A DNA stretch of 64,000 bases from assembly GCF_010731615.1 (NCBI RefSeq), contig NZ_AP022618.1, forward strand, positions 2,666,001-2,730,000, given 5' to 3'. The stretch is from Mycolicibacterium insubricum (GTDB lineage Bacteria > Actinomycetota > Actinomycetes > Mycobacteriales > Mycobacteriaceae). The notes beneath the pieces are model-generated. The model saw nothing but the letters and a program-made list of their open reading frames with translations, searched no databases and had not been told where the DNA came from. The position numbers and the translations under genes were made by a program. The stretch's first letter is position 1, and each line of letters starts with the position of its first letter. Below, piece by piece: positions 1 through 9,919 of this stretch.

Positions 1-2
1 AC

Positions 3-1640
3 CTGGACCGCTCGGTGGAACTGAAGGTCGGCGACGAGGTGGTCCGGGATCAGCTGCTGCGGTTGCTCGTCGACGTGCAGTACACCCGCAACGACATGTC
101 CTTCACCCGAGGCTCGTTCCGGGTGCGCGGCGACACCGTCGAGATCATCCCGTCGTACGAGGAACTGGCGATCCGCATCGAATTCTTCGGCGACGAGGTG
201 GAGGCGCTGTACTACCTGCACCCGCTGACCGGTGACGTCATCCGCCAGGTCGACGCGCTGCGGATCTTCCCGGCCACCCACTACGTCGCCGGCCCGGAAC
301 GGATGGCCGCGGCCATCTCCGGCATCGAGGAGGAACTCGCCGAACGGCTGGCCGAACTGGAGAACAAAGGCAAGCTGCTGGAGGCCCAGCGGCTGCGGAT
401 GCGCACCAGCTACGACATCGAGATGATGCGCCAGGTCGGCTTCTGCTCGGGGATCGAGAACTACTCGCGGCACATCGACGGACGGCCCGCCGGATCGGCG
501 CCGGCCACCCTGCTCGACTACTTCCCCGAGGACTTCCTACTGGTCATCGACGAATCGCACGTCACCGTGCCGCAGATCGGCGGCATGTACGAGGGTGATA
601 TGTCGCGTAAGCGCAACCTCGTCGACTTCGGTTTCCGGCTGCCGTCGGCGACCGACAACCGGCCGCTGACTTGGGAGGAGTTCGCCGAACGCGTTGGCCA
701 GACGGTGTACCTGTCGGCCACTCCCGGACCCTATGAGCTGGCCCAGGCCGGCGGCGAATTCGTCGAACAGGTCATCCGCCCGACCGGTCTGGTGGACCCG
801 AAGGTGACCGTCAAACCCACCAAGGGCCAGATCGACGACCTGATCGGTGAGATCCGCACCCGCACCGAGCGCGACGAGCGGGTACTGGTCACCACGCTGA
901 CCAAGAAGATGGCCGAGGATCTCACCGACTACCTGCTGGAGATGGGCATCCGGGTGCGTTACCTGCACTCCGAGGTCGACACGCTGCGCCGGGTGGAGCT
1001 GCTGCGCCAACTGCGCCTCGGTGAGTACGACGTGCTGATCGGCATCAACCTGCTGCGCGAGGGCCTGGACCTGCCGGAGGTGTCGCTGGTCGCGATCCTC
1101 GACGCCGACAAGGAAGGGTTCCTGCGGTCCCCGCGCAGCCTCATCCAGACGATCGGCCGGGCGGCACGCAATGTGTCCGGCGAGGTGCACATGTACGCCG
1201 ACAAGATCACCGACTCGATGAAGGAAGCCATCGACGAGACCGAGCGGCGCCGCGCCAAGCAGATCGCCTACAACGAAGAGCGCGGCATCGACCCGCAACC
1301 GCTGCGCAAGAAGATCGCCGACATCCTCGACCAGGTCTACCGGGAGGCTGACGATACCGAGGCGTCCGAATCCGTGCCGGTCGGTGGTTCCGGACGCAAC
1401 GCTTCGCGGGGACGACGGGCGCAGGGCGAGCCCGGCCGCGCCGTCAGCGCGGGCATCGTCGAGGGCCGCGACACGGCGAGCATGCCGCGCGCGGAGCTGG
1501 CCGACCTGATCAAGGACCTCACCGAGCAGATGATGGGCGCCGCTCGGGACCTGCAGTTCGAGCTTGCCGCCCGGCTGCGCGACGAGGTCGCCGACCTGAA
1601 GAAGGAACTGCGCGGGATGGACGCCGCCGGGCTGAAATAG
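3..1640 (+). CDS. uvrB: UvrABC excinuclease subunit B, 5'-truncated by window edge
   Basis: UvrB is the damage-verification helicase of nucleotide excision repair. It is loaded by UvrA and then recruits UvrC. The frame is open from base 3, so the N-terminus with Walker A lies outside the window and about 545 residues remain of a protein usually near 700. Visible landmarks are the DESH box followed by the conserved [10 protein letters not shown], the helicase motifs [13 protein letters not shown] and QTIGRAARN, and a C-terminal UVR motif (about bases 1490-1620, [17 protein letters not shown]) that binds UvrC. It stops 20 bases before an MFS transporter, an order shared with the Mycobacterium tuberculosis uvrB-Rv1634 region. 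This is core genome and anchors the left side of the window. Identity is certain; only the start is missing. Confidence 0.97.
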   Translation: MDRSVELKVGDEVVRDQLLRLLVDVQYTRNDMSFTRGSFRVRGDTVEIIPSYEELAIRIEFFGDEVEALYYLHPLTGDVIRQVDALRIFPATHYVAGPERMAAAISGIEEELAERLAELENKGKLLEAQRLRMRTSYDIEMMRQVGFCSGIENYSRHIDGRPAGSAPATLLDYFPEDFLLVIDESHVTVPQIGGMYEGDMSRKRNLVDFGFRLPSATDNRPLTWEEFAERVGQTVYLSATPGPYELAQAGGEFVEQVIRPTGLVDPKVTVKPTKGQIDDLIGEIRTRTERDERVLVTTLTKKMAEDLTDYLLEMGIRVRYLHSEVDTLRRVELLRQLRLGEYDVLIGINLLREGLDLPEVSLVAILDADKEGFLRSPRSLIQTIGRAARNVSGEVHMYADKITDSMKEAIDETERRRAKQIAYNEERGIDPQPLRKKIADILDQVYREADDTEASESVPVGGSGRNASRGRRAQGEPGRAVSAGIVEGRDTASMPRAELADLIKDLTEQMMGAARDLQFELAARLRDEVADLKKELRGMDAAGLK

Positions 1641-1660
1641 CCACGCCGTACGGTGTGATC

Positions 1661-3058
1661 ATGGCCGGCGCCCCGAACTCCGCGGAAGCCGGTCCCGGCA
1701 CCTGGGGAGAGTTGCTGTCGCGGCGCTACCTCGGCGCCTGCATCGTGCTGGCCGGCGGTGTCGCGCTGTACGCCACCAACGAGTTCCTGACGGTCAGCCT
1801 GCTGCCGTCCACCGTCGCCGAGATCGGCGGACAGCGCCTCTACGCTTGGGTCACCTCGGTGTACCTGGTTGCCTCGGTGGCCGCCGCGACGACGGTCGGT
1901 GGCCTGCTGGCCCGGTACGGCCCACGCCGCGCCTACCTGATCGCACTGGCCGTTTTCGGTGCCGGCAGCCTGCTGTGCGCCGGAGCGCAGACGATGGAAC
2001 TGCTGCTGGCCGGGCGCGGACTGCAGGGCATCGGCGGGGGAGTCCTGGCCGGGCTGGGCTACGCGGTGATCAACGCCGCGCTGCCGCCGTCGCTGTGGAC
2101 CCGGGGATCGGCGCTGGTGTCCGCGATGTGGGGCGTCGGCTGTCTGGTCGGGCCGGCGGCTGGCGGGTTCTTCGCCCAGATCGGCCAGTGGCGGTGGGCC
2201 TTCGGTGTTCTGGTGATCCTGACGGTGCTGATGGCGCTGGTGGTGCCGTGGGCGTTGCCCGCCGGCCGGCGCGCCGGGGCCGCTGCGCGCACCGAGATCC
2301 CGGTGCGCTCGTTGCTGTTGCTGGGTGTTGCCGCCCTGGCGATCAGCGCGGCGGGGCTGCCCGACCGTGTCGAGGCCACCGCCGCGCTGCTGGCGGTCGG
2401 GATGGCGTTGGTGGCGGTGTTCGTGGTGCTGGACCGGCGGGCGCGGGTCTCGGTGCTGCCGGCGACGGCGTTTCGGCCCGGTCCGCTCAAGTGGATGTAT
2501 CTGACTCTGGGTCTGCTGATGGCCGCCACCATGGTCGACATGTTCGTGCCGCTGTTCGCCCACCGGTTGGCCGGGCTGACCCCGTTGGCCGCGGGATTCC
2601 TGGCCGCCGGGCTCTCGGTCGGTTGGACCGGGGGAGAGCTGATCAGCGCCATCGTCGACCGGCGCGCGGTGAGCTCGCGGATCGTCGCGCTGGCTCCGGC
2701 GCTGATGGCGCTCGGGCTCACCCTGGCTGCACTGACCCAGCGCGTCGACGCCGGCCCGCGCGATGTCGCGGCGTGGGTGGTCGCGCTGGTGGTGACCGGC
2801 GCCGGTGTCGGTATCGCCTGGCCGCATCTGTCGGCGTGGGTGATGGGCGCCGTCGACGATCCCGACGAGCGGACCGTCGCCGCGGCGGCGATCAACACTG
2901 TGCAGCTGATCTGCGGGGCATTCGGCGCGGGCCTGGCCGGGGTGGTCGTCAACCTGACCGACGACGGCGGTGCCGCGCCGGCCCGCTGGCTGTTCGGGGT
3001 GTTCGCCGTGCTGGCGCTGCTCGGGCTGACGGCATCGGTGCGGGCGGCGCGGCGATAG
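1661..3058 (+). CDS. MFS transporter, Rv1634-like drug efflux family
   Basis: A 465-residue polytopic inner-membrane protein with about twelve hydrophobic segments. It is a major facilitator superfamily proton-driven exporter, probably of drugs. Family marks seen are an N-terminal SVYLVAS helix, the motif A region GGLLARYGPRRAY between helices 2 and 3, and GRGLQGIGGG (motif B type). ATG 1661 was preferred over GTG 1655 because the two are only two codons apart and ATG is the stronger start. It follows uvrB by 20 bases, so the two may be co-transcribed. In M. tuberculosis the equivalent neighbour of uvrB is Rv1634, a possible drug efflux protein. The substrate cannot be read from sequence. Confidence 0.9.
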   Translation: MAGAPNSAEAGPGTWGELLSRRYLGACIVLAGGVALYATNEFLTVSLLPSTVAEIGGQRLYAWVTSVYLVASVAAATTVGGLLARYGPRRAYLIALAVFGAGSLLCAGAQTMELLLAGRGLQGIGGGVLAGLGYAVINAALPPSLWTRGSALVSAMWGVGCLVGPAAGGFFAQIGQWRWAFGVLVILTVLMALVVPWALPAGRRAGAAARTEIPVRSLLLLGVAALAISAAGLPDRVEATAALLAVGMALVAVFVVLDRRARVSVLPATAFRPGPLKWMYLTLGLLMAATMVDMFVPLFAHRLAGLTPLAAGFLAAGLSVGWTGGELISAIVDRRAVSSRIVALAPALMALGLTLAALTQRVDAGPRDVAAWVVALVVTGAGVGIAWPHLSAWVMGAVDDPDERTVAAAAINTVQLICGAFGAGLAGVVVNLTDDGGAAPARWLFGVFAVLALLGLTASVRAARR

Positions 3059-3118
3059 CAATCACGGTGGGTAAAACGCTGGGCCGGGCCATGTTTCGAC
3101 GGCAGACTTGCGGGCAAC

Positions 3119-3189
3119 GCGGGTGTGGCTGAGAGGCTAGGCACCGGCCTGCAAAGCCGTTCACACGGGTTCGATTCCCGTCACTCGCT
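3119..3189 (+). tRNA. tRNA-Cys (anticodon GCA)
   Basis: The cloverleaf folds by eye. The acceptor stem GCGGGTG (3119-3125) pairs with CACTCGC (3182-3188) with one G-U. The anticodon loop carries GCA in ggcctGCAaagcc. The T arm is acggg-ttcgatt-cccgt, followed by discriminator T at 3189. CCA is not encoded, as is usual in mycobacteria. This is the last clearly core-genome element on the left before the kinase/ESX region, and tRNA genes are common island boundaries. No second copy of its 3' end was noticed elsewhere in the window. Confidence 0.95.
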
Positions 3190-3215
3190 CTCTCGGGCCT
3201 CCGGTATACCACCGA

Positions 3216-3890
3216 TCAGGTGCAGCGTGGGCCGGTGCGCAGCGCCGCGGCGAGTGCGTCGTTGGTCGCCGCCGCATCGACGCTCCACTCGGTGGCCGAT
3301 TGACCACCCGCCCACAGGACGAGTTCAGTGAGCGCGCAATACCCTTGCGCACGAACGAGATAGCCGTGCGCGACGACGTTGTCGGGACCGGTAACGGTGT
3401 AGTCCAGCGACGTCCCGTCCGGTCCGGGCCGCACCTGCGCCGTGGCGCACTGGGCGAGCTCGCCCTGCAGTTAGTTGAAGAAGTAGCGGCCGTCGTCGGG
3501 ACTCTGCGGATCGCTCGGTTCCGGCCTCCAGATGACGATGGTCTGTTGCACCTGCCACTCACCGCTGTCCTGCGCCGGCGACTGGGCGCGCCGGGCTGCC
3601 ATGCCCTGATTCTCCAGGTGGCCGCGGGATTCCATCACCGTCGAGTGGCACAGCTCTTCGAATCGGAACCGTGGGCTGGTCACCGCCTGCGCGGAGTCGG
3701 CCAGGGGTGGCCAGTGGTACTTCGACGACAACGGAATGTCAGCCGACGGCAGCCAGACGGAGTCGGTTCCCGCCACCGCCTGTGCCGACGACACCGGTGC
3801 CGACGAGCCGGCGTCGGCCGGGTTGTGCGCCGGAGTGCAGCCCGACAGCAGCACCGCCAGAGCGGCGGCGGCAACAGTCCGTGGGCGCAT
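3216..3890 (-). pseudogene. Lipoprotein gene with an in-frame TAA, PknH-sensor-like C-terminus
   Basis: The frame starts at ATG 3890 with a signal peptide and lipobox LLSGC, so the product would be a cell-surface lipoprotein. It is interrupted by TAA at 3471-3473 after GRYFFN. The same frame then continues without a shift (LQGELAQCATAQVRPG) to a natural end after RTGPRCT near 3216. The full frame is about 223 residues plus the stop. A single C-to-T change from CAA (Gln) explains the stop. Cysteine placement in the second half (QCA, YCAL, PRCT) loosely resembles the extracellular PknH_C sensor fold of nearby proteins. It could be a recent pseudogene, a truncated functional 139-residue protein, or a sequencing error. 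Confidence 0.7.
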
Positions 3891-3955
3891 ATCCGAAGAC
3901 TATGCGGCCGCCGGAGGTGGTCGGATCACCAGTTTCCGCCGTCGCGGTGAGGCGG

Positions 3956-4525
3956 CTACTTCGGCGCGGTGGGGAATACGGGCACGTCGCTGGGCGGCTT
4001 CAGGTTGGTGCCCCAGTCGGACTGGGGATAGACGTTGACCGAGTAGGTCAGCCGGGTGCTCTTGTCGATGGCCTGGCTGCACAGCACGATGGTGTAGCCG
4101 CCGCCGTCCTCCGGCCGGTCCTTGCTCAGCGCCCCCTGCAGATCGCATCCGGGCTCGGCGCTGGCCTCTTTGTCGATCTTGAACCCCGCGTCGGTGAGCA
4201 GCTGCTGGGCCTGCTGGAAACCATCGGCACCGACGTCGGCGACCCGCAACGTCCACATCTTGCCGGTGGTACCGGGCACGTCGAAGGATTTGCCGGTGAC
4301 CGTGCCCTTGAGAATCGGGATGTCCTTCGGAAATCCCTCGGGCAGATTGGTCTCGGCGACCGGGCCGCCGGGTGCCGGCGGATTCGCGGTGGTGCTGGCG
4401 GCGGTCGCGGACGTCGGCGTCGCGGCACCCTCGTCGGCCTTGTGGCCCGAGCAGCCGGACAGCACCAGCGTTGCGGCGACGGCGGCGACGGACACGATCT
4501 TCACCGGGGTGAGTTCTGCAGCCAT
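3956..4525 (-). CDS. Putative lipoprotein, unknown function
   Basis: A 189-residue protein. Its N-terminal signal peptide ends in the lipobox LVLSGC (Cys about residue 25). A Thr/Ala/Pro-rich linker follows, then a compact domain of about 140 residues with two cysteines (EPGCDLQG and VLCSQA) that could form a disulfide. It is predicted to be anchored to the outer face of the membrane. Two tandem hydrophobic-acidic stretches resemble mycobacterial lipoproteins of unknown function, but I do not recognise the family. It is divergent from the kinase gene at 4679 across a 153-base intergenic region that holds a plausible -10 (TATGCT, 4583-4588) for the kinase side. Confidence 0.8.
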   Translation of the reverse strand: MAAELTPVKIVSVAAVAATLVLSGCSGHKADEGAATPTSATAASTTANPPAPGGPVAETNLPEGFPKDIPILKGTVTGKSFDVPGTTGKMWTLRVADVGADGFQQAQQLLTDAGFKIDKEASAEPGCDLQGALSKDRPEDGGGYTIVLCSQAIDKSTRLTYSVNVYPQSDWGTNLKPPSDVPVFPTAPK

Positions 4526-4678
4526 CCCGGTAGGTTAACGCGCGCGCCGAAATCCCTGTCAGCCCGGCGGATGGGCACTGCCTATGCTGAAATCGAGCGA
4601 CAACGATCGGCCCCCGGCCAACATTCGACGACGAACGGAACCACCCGTGCACGGCACCAGCGACGGATCGGCCTGAGC

Positions 4679-6403
4679 ATGCTCGGTCCGGGATCCGTGT
4701 TCGCCGGTTATCGACTTGAGCGCATCCTGGGCTCCGGGGGGATGGGCACGGTCTACCTGGCCCGCGACCCCGACCTGCCCCGCTGGGATGCCCTCAAGGT
4801 GCTGTCGTCGCAACTGAGCCGCGACGCGGACTTCCGGGCCCGGTTTGTTCGGGAGGCCGACGTCGCCGCCGGGCTGAACCACCCCAATATCGTCTCCATC
4901 TATGACCGCGGGGACAGCGACGGCCAACTGTGGATCGCCATGCAGTTCGTCGACGGCACCGACGCCGAGAAGGCGCTGAGCGCCGGTACCATGACCCCAC
5001 GGCGCGCCGTGCACGTCATCGGCGAGGTCGCCCGCGCCCTGGACTACGCCCACCACCGCAACGTGGTGCATCGCGACGTCAAGCCCGCCAACTTCCTGAT
5101 CGCCAACGACGGCGGTGACACCGAGCGGGTGCTGCTGGCAGATTTCGGTATCGCTCGCGCCCTCGACGAGGGGTCCTCGATCACTGGGGCCGGATCCCTG
5201 CTGGCCACCGTCACCTACGCTGCGCCGGAATCGCTGTCCGGGGGGAGCGCCGGCGCCCCCGCCGACATCTACGCCCTGGGCTGTTCGCTGTTCCGGCTGC
5301 TGACCGGCCGGGTGCCGTTCGACCCCCGAGGCGGAACCGCCGCGGTCATGCTTGCCCACCTGAACCAGCCGCCGCCGCGGGTCACCGCGGTCCGGCCCGG
5401 CCTGCCCCCGGCCCTGGACGCCGTGATCGCCAAGGCCATGGCCAAGGATCCCGCGCAGCGCTACCGCAGCGCCCGGGAGCTGGCGGCCGCCGCCGCCGCG
5501 GCCTTCGATCATTCGGCGCCGATGCCCGCGGCGCCCCCGAGCGGGTGGCAGGCGACGCCGACGGCGGGTTGGCCGGTGGCGCCGTCGGGCGGACCGCAGC
5601 CCCCTCCCTACACCCCGCCGGGCCTGATGATGGCCCCGCCGGCCACCCCGAAGCCCAAGTCCGGTCGGGGACGGCTCATCGGGGTGCTGGCCGGGGTCGC
5701 CGTGCTGGTCGCCGGAACCGTCGGAGCGGTCGTCGTGTTCGGCGGTGACGACGAGGCCGAGGCCGGAGGTGGCGGAACCACGTCATTGCCGTCGTCGAGC
5801 GAGTCCGTTCAGGCGGCCAAGCCGTTGAGCATCCATGAGCTGCGCGATCTGCTGCTGCCGCTGGGCGACGTGCAGGAGCTCGCCGGTGGACGGGAACTGG
5901 TCGAGAAGGCGATGGTGCCGGCTCCGGTTCCCAATTCCAAGGCCCTGCAGGACAAGGAGTGCGTGGGTGCGTGGGCCCCGGGCGATGAAACGACCTACAC
6001 CGGAAGCGGATACTCCGGTGCGCAATTCCAGTACAGCTACTACGCTGATGACACGGCAAAGACGCCCAACGTTGTCCAGGGTGTCGTCAATTTCCTCACC
6101 GTCGGCACGGCGAAGGCGTTTTTCGATCAGCAGGTAACCGCGTGGAAGGCGTGCAGTGATCGCCGGGTTACGCTGAAGTTCACCGAATCGACGCGCTATC
6201 AACGGATCGGGACGCCCGAAGTGACGTCCGACGGAATCTTGACCGTGCTCACCCATTCCGACGACAACAGCCGGGCACTGTGCTCGCACTCGCTGGCGCG
6301 CCGCGGCAACGTCATCATCGAGGCCGACATCTGTGGCGACGCTGCCTCCGGTGCGCCTTCGCGGACGCTCGTCAGCCGTATTGCCGAGGGATTGCCGGGT
6401 TGA
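4679..6403 (+). CDS. PknH-like transmembrane Ser/Thr protein kinase
   Basis: A 574-residue receptor-type eukaryotic-like kinase. The cytoplasmic domain (about residues 1-280) has the glycine loop LGSGGMGTV (17-25), the VAIK-type lysine K40 (ALKVL), HRDVKPANF (131-139) and DFG (155-157), so it should be active. A Pro-rich juxtamembrane region leads to one membrane helix at about 330-352. The extracellular part has four cysteines (KECVG, KACSD, ALCSH, DICGD) spaced as in the PknH_C sensor domain, where they form two disulfides. The start is ATG 4679; the much longer upstream open frame overlaps the divergent lipoprotein and is low-quality coding. It is a paralogue of the kinase at 7362. Ligand and substrates are unknown; regulation of the adjacent ESX locus is possible but not shown. 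Confidence 0.93.
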   Translation: MLGPGSVFAGYRLERILGSGGMGTVYLARDPDLPRWDALKVLSSQLSRDADFRARFVREADVAAGLNHPNIVSIYDRGDSDGQLWIAMQFVDGTDAEKALSAGTMTPRRAVHVIGEVARALDYAHHRNVVHRDVKPANFLIANDGGDTERVLLADFGIARALDEGSSITGAGSLLATVTYAAPESLSGGSAGAPADIYALGCSLFRLLTGRVPFDPRGGTAAVMLAHLNQPPPRVTAVRPGLPPALDAVIAKAMAKDPAQRYRSARELAAAAAAAFDHSAPMPAAPPSGWQATPTAGWPVAPSGGPQPPPYTPPGLMMAPPATPKPKSGRGRLIGVLAGVAVLVAGTVGAVVVFGGDDEAEAGGGGTTSLPSSSESVQAAKPLSIHELRDLLLPLGDVQELAGGRELVEKAMVPAPVPNSKALQDKECVGAWAPGDETTYTGSGYSGAQFQYSYYADDTAKTPNVVQGVVNFLTVGTAKAFFDQQVTAWKACSDRRVTLKFTESTRYQRIGTPEVTSDGILTVLTHSDDNSRALCSHSLARRGNVIIEADICGDAASGAPSRTLVSRIAEGLPG

Positions 6404-6439
6404 CGTTAGCTAGAACACGTGCGATCCCTGCCGTACTGC

Positions 6440-7444
6440 TTAGCCCCGCCAACCATTCAACTTCCTACGAGATTTCGGCAAGTGTTGTTCGGCGGCGTTG
6501 AAGAACGCGTAATACGGTGTCGTCATACGTGTGGTGTCGTTGCCTTGGATTTGAAAGCACACCAAATCGGAGGATACATCGGGCTTCTTCAGCCAACTGC
6601 GGTAGATCCAGCGTGACGGCATTCCGCTCTGCGCACCGTGTCGGATCAATGCTTCGCCGAGATACCAGCACGCGCCCTCGACGGAATCGCGATTGGCAGG
6701 GTCGGCGAGTTCGGCCACGTCGGTGAACCGCCCGAGGACCATTTCGTCGAGTTGGTCCATGGACTCGGCGGTGAAATCCCACTCCCCGGGGTAGCGACGC
6801 GCCCATGCGGGAAACTCGTTCTGCCACGTGGCAAGCCATGCGGTGCGCACCGGCGATGGTCCCGGTGTCGAGAACCCCTCGCCGACGGTGGGCGTATCGG
6901 TCTGCTTGGGCGCCCACTCCGGATGCGCCGTGGCGTACCCGGCGACGAAACCGGCCAGCTCCTGATAGGTATCCCGCCATAGGTCGGTGTCCCGGTCGGT
7001 GACGCCGGCCAGCAACAGGTGCACCGGGGAGACTGGCGCCAGCCCGAGCGCGGCGTCGGGCAGCACCACCGGAATACCGGCGGGGGTGCCCGCCGGGTTG
7101 TCGTCGAAACCGAAATACGTGGACGCAATCGAGGCCAGGGTCACCGGGTCGGTGACCGCGGGCAGCCCGCGCTCGGCGAATCCGGGCTCGTCGTCCCAGT
7201 CCCAGTTGCCGCCGCACACCAGCGCGAAGGTTTCCCCCGACAAAATCGATGCGACATCTGGTTTCGCATCGGCGGTCGGTGTCGGCGTTCCGCTATCCCC
7301 GGTTCCAGCACCCCCACGGGGTAGCGTGACAGGGTGAATTGGCGTGCGCTCGGGCGGACCGATGACTGATAGCGGACTTCCGCCGGGGTCGGTGTTTGCC
7401 GGGTACCAGATCGAGCGGGTGCTCGGGGTCGGCGGCATGGGCAC
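6440..7444 (-). CDS. Hypothetical protein, start unresolved
   Basis: An unrecognised protein on the minus strand between two kinase genes. Residues after about 65 look genuinely coding: Trp-rich, acidic, with blocks such as [25 protein letters not shown] and [15 protein letters not shown]. Coordinates give the maximal open frame, but its ATG at 7444 lies inside the divergent kinase gene and has no ribosome site. The only other in-frame start I can find before the conserved part is TTG at 7243. The intervening stretch ([18 protein letters not shown]) resembles the linker after a lipobox, so a signal peptide may have been lost. No transmembrane helix is evident in the body. I cannot assign a function. 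Confidence 0.6.
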   Translation of the reverse strand: MPMPPTPSTRSIWYPANTDPGGSPLSVIGPPERTPIHPVTLPRGGAGTGDSGTPTPTADAKPDVASILSGETFALVCGGNWDWDDEPGFAERGLPAVTDPVTLASIASTYFGFDDNPAGTPAGIPVVLPDAALGLAPVSPVHLLLAGVTDRDTDLWRDTYQELAGFVAGYATAHPEWAPKQTDTPTVGEGFSTPGPSPVRTAWLATWQNEFPAWARRYPGEWDFTAESMDQLDEMVLGRFTDVAELADPANRDSVEGACWYLGEALIRHGAQSGMPSRWIYRSWLKKPDVSSDLVCFQIQGNDTTRMTTPYYAFFNAAEQHLPKSRRKLNGWRG

Positions 7445-9071
7445 GGTCTACCTGGCGCGCAACCCGTCGCTACCGCGGTCGGACGCCCTGAAGGTTCTAT
7501 CAGCAGAACTGTCTCGCGACGCCAATTTCCGCGCGCGGTTCGTCCGGGAAGCGGACGTCTCTGCGGGCCTCTCCCACCCCAACATCGTCGGTATCTACCG
7601 GCGCGGTGAGGCCGACGGGCAGCTCTGGATCGCCATGCAGTTCGTCGACGGCACGGACGCGGAGAAGGCGCTGCAGGCCGGCACCATGACCCCGCGTCGA
7701 GCCGTGCATATCATCGGTGAGGTCGCGAAGGCGCTGGATTATGCGCATCAGCGTCACGTGGTGCACCGGGACGTCAAACCGGCCAACTTCCTGCTCTCGT
7801 CCGATGGTGATGAGGGCGAGCGGGTTCTGTTGGCCGATTTCGGGATCGCCCGCGCTCTCGACGATGCCCACTCGCTGACCGCCACGGGATCGGTCATGGC
7901 GACGGTCACCTACGCCGCGCCCGAGGCGCTCACCGGCGCGAAGGTCGACGGCCGCGCCGACATCTACGGACTGGGCTGCTCGCTGTTCCGATTGATGACC
8001 GGGCGTGCTCCGTACCCCGGCAAGGACATCGCCGCGGTGATGATGGCTCACCTCAACCAGCCGCCGCCGAGACTGTCGAGCGTGCGGCCCGGGCTTCCGC
8101 CGGCCCTGGACGACGTACTGGCCAAGGCGATGGCCAAGGATCCCGCCCAGCGCTACGGCACCGCCCGTGAACTGGCCGCCGCCGCCAACGCGGCTCTGAC
8201 CGGCACCGCCGCGCCACCTGCGGGCACGCCGCCCTGGGGGCTGCCGACAGCCAGCTTCCCTGCACCGGCGAGTGGCCCGGTGCCCGCGAATCCGGTCGGG
8301 TTCGTCGGTGCATCGGGTCCGGCCCCGGCGGCCGCGCCGCGGCGCCGCCGCTCCCTCCTCGTTGCCCTGACTGGTGCCGTCGTGCTGGTTGCCGCCATTG
8401 CGGGAATTGTGTTGGCCACCCGGCACTCGGCGGAATCGGACGCGGTGGTGGCATCGCCGACCACTCCCGCGCCAGTCGATGACAGTGCTCTGACCGGCTT
8501 CCTGCTGGGCGCACAGAAACTCTCGGCGATCACCGGGGTCACCATCGGCACCGACCCCGCCCAATCTCTGTTGGCCTCGGATTACGAACTACTGGTGGAC
8601 CCGACGTGCTCGGCGGCTTTCGCTCCGGGCCAGATCAACGAGTACCAGGGCAACGGCTGGATTGCTTCGCGCTACCAGGCCTTTCACGAAGTCGGCACGC
8701 CGGTCAATTCGATGGGGATTGCACAGTTCGGCCAGCAGGTCGTCGTTACGTTCATCTCGCCTGAAGCTGCTGACGTGTTTGCGAAGAAGCAGGCAGCGCA
8801 CTGGCAGCAGTGCTCGAACACCCAGCTGAAGCTCCGACCGAGGGATCCGACCAAGTCGACCATCATCATCCAGGTGGGTGAACCCACCACCGCTGACGGG
8901 ATCCTCAAGCTGTCGCAGAATATGGAAGGCGGCGCCGGAATGGTGTGCGGCCGTGCGCTGACGGCGCGCAACAACGTGGTCGTGGACGTCACCATTTGCG
9001 GATTCGAGAATGCGCTGGAGCACACGGTGGAGATGGCGCAGGCAATTCGTGATGGGATACCGGACAAATGA
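7362..9071 (+). CDS. PknH-like transmembrane Ser/Thr protein kinase, second copy
   Basis: A 569-residue paralogue of the kinase at 4679, with strong identity throughout the catalytic domain. It has LGVGGMGTV, the lysine in [14 protein letters not shown] and DFGIAR, so it is predicted active. One membrane helix ([20 protein letters not shown], about residues 330-350) separates a Pro/Ala-rich linker from an extracellular domain with four cysteines (DPTCSA, QQCSN, MVCGR, TICGF) in the PknH_C pattern. The outer domain is much more diverged from its sister than the kinase domain, which suggests different ligands. ATG 7362 is used; GTG 7344 is possible. Its stop overlaps the next gene's ATG (ATGA, 9068-9071), so the two are translationally coupled. 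Confidence 0.93.
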   Translation: MTDSGLPPGSVFAGYQIERVLGVGGMGTVYLARNPSLPRSDALKVLSAELSRDANFRARFVREADVSAGLSHPNIVGIYRRGEADGQLWIAMQFVDGTDAEKALQAGTMTPRRAVHIIGEVAKALDYAHQRHVVHRDVKPANFLLSSDGDEGERVLLADFGIARALDDAHSLTATGSVMATVTYAAPEALTGAKVDGRADIYGLGCSLFRLMTGRAPYPGKDIAAVMMAHLNQPPPRLSSVRPGLPPALDDVLAKAMAKDPAQRYGTARELAAAANAALTGTAAPPAGTPPWGLPTASFPAPASGPVPANPVGFVGASGPAPAAAPRRRRSLLVALTGAVVLVAAIAGIVLATRHSAESDAVVASPTTPAPVDDSALTGFLLGAQKLSAITGVTIGTDPAQSLLASDYELLVDPTCSAAFAPGQINEYQGNGWIASRYQAFHEVGTPVNSMGIAQFGQQVVVTFISPEAADVFAKKQAAHWQQCSNTQLKLRPRDPTKSTIIIQVGEPTTADGILKLSQNMEGGAGMVCGRALTARNNVVVDVTICGFENALEHTVEMAQAIRDGIPDK

Positions 9072-9751
9072 CGCGAGTGCGGCACAAGTTGGCTGCGTGC
9101 GCACTTGCATCAGCAGCTGTTCTCGCCGCTGGGTGCAGCCAAAGCGTCAGCGGTGCAGGTCATTTCGGCACGGACGGTTCCGGCGACGGACTGGTGTCGG
9201 CGAGCGCGATGGCCGCGTTACTGCCCTCGGCCGCGGAGGCTGCCGATGTCGCTCACACCGGACCGCTGGGTGCCCCCCGCACGTATACGACTCTGCCCGC
9301 GGCGGTCGCCGGCCCGTCGAGTCCCGCTTGCACGACGACGCTGATGGTCGGCGGAGGATATGGCAACAAGCAGACCGATGTGCGAGGCGAGGCGATGGCC
9401 GAGGGCATCGGCGACACACCCAGCACTGTCGACGTGGCGGTGGTGCGGTTCGACGACCGTGCCGGCGCACAGACGTTTCTCGACTCGGTGACGGCGTCGT
9501 GGGCCGAGTGTTCGGGAAAAATGATTACCTTCGCCGGTGACACGGTCAACTGGGTCGCGGGCCCACCGAAGATGACCTACGGCGTGCACACCGTCACGCG
9601 CGCCAAGGAGGGTGGTCAAGGATTCGGGTGCGCGCGGGCGATCAGTGTGCACGCCAACCTCGTCGTCGACGTCATCAGCTGCAATTCCGATCGGACCATC
9701 GTCGGCCGCCGCTCGGCCCAACTCGTGTCGTTCGTGTTGAACAGGATCTAA
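9068..9751 (+). CDS. Lipoprotein with PknH_C-type sensor domain
   Basis: A 227-residue protein. Its signal peptide ends in the lipobox VLAAGC (Cys about residue 23), so it is predicted to be anchored outside the membrane. The rest matches the layout of the PknH extracellular sensor fold, with four cysteines (SPACTT, WAECSG, GFGCAR, VISCNS) and a near-C-terminal NLVVDVISC strand like the NVVVDVTIC strand of the preceding kinase. It overlaps that kinase by ATGA, which implies coupled translation and roughly matched amounts. A membrane-tethered sensor domain without a kinase could share, present or compete for the kinase's ligand; that role is inference. Confidence 0.88.
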   Translation: MTRVRHKLAACALASAAVLAAGCSQSVSGAGHFGTDGSGDGLVSASAMAALLPSAAEAADVAHTGPLGAPRTYTTLPAAVAGPSSPACTTTLMVGGGYGNKQTDVRGEAMAEGIGDTPSTVDVAVVRFDDRAGAQTFLDSVTASWAECSGKMITFAGDTVNWVAGPPKMTYGVHTVTRAKEGGQGFGCARAISVHANLVVDVISCNSDRTIVGRRSAQLVSFVLNRI

Positions 9752-9919
9752 ACGTGTCGGTTGTGTGATCATGAGTCGGGGCTGCCCGGGATCGTGGTGC
9801 CAGGTCTGTTGTCATCGGCACGGGTCAACCACGAGAACGGGCCGGCAATGAAGTTTGCTAGGTTAGGTTCGCGGCAGATCGCAAGAGCGGTTTCGTCAGT
9901 AAGTCGGAAGGATGCGACC

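Noticed and set aside
1337..3061. Long minus-strand frame opposite uvrB and the MFS gene
   Set aside because: Composition is Arg/Gln/His/Pro-rich with no fold or motif; it is the antisense shadow of GC-rich codons in two clearly identified genes.
3119..3189. Duplicate of the tRNA-Cys 3' end as an attachment site
   Set aside because: No second copy of gttcgattcccgtcactcgc was noticed in the window, and no integrase gene is present; a copy may lie outside.
3300..3950. Plus-strand frame of about 216 residues opposite the broken lipoprotein
   Set aside because: Arg-rich without motifs; the minus strand has a signal peptide and lipobox in this interval.
3671..4678. N-terminal extension of the first kinase by 336 residues
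   Set aside because: It would cover a divergent lipoprotein gene and is Arg/Gly-rich noise; ATG 4679 begins a normal kinase N-terminus.
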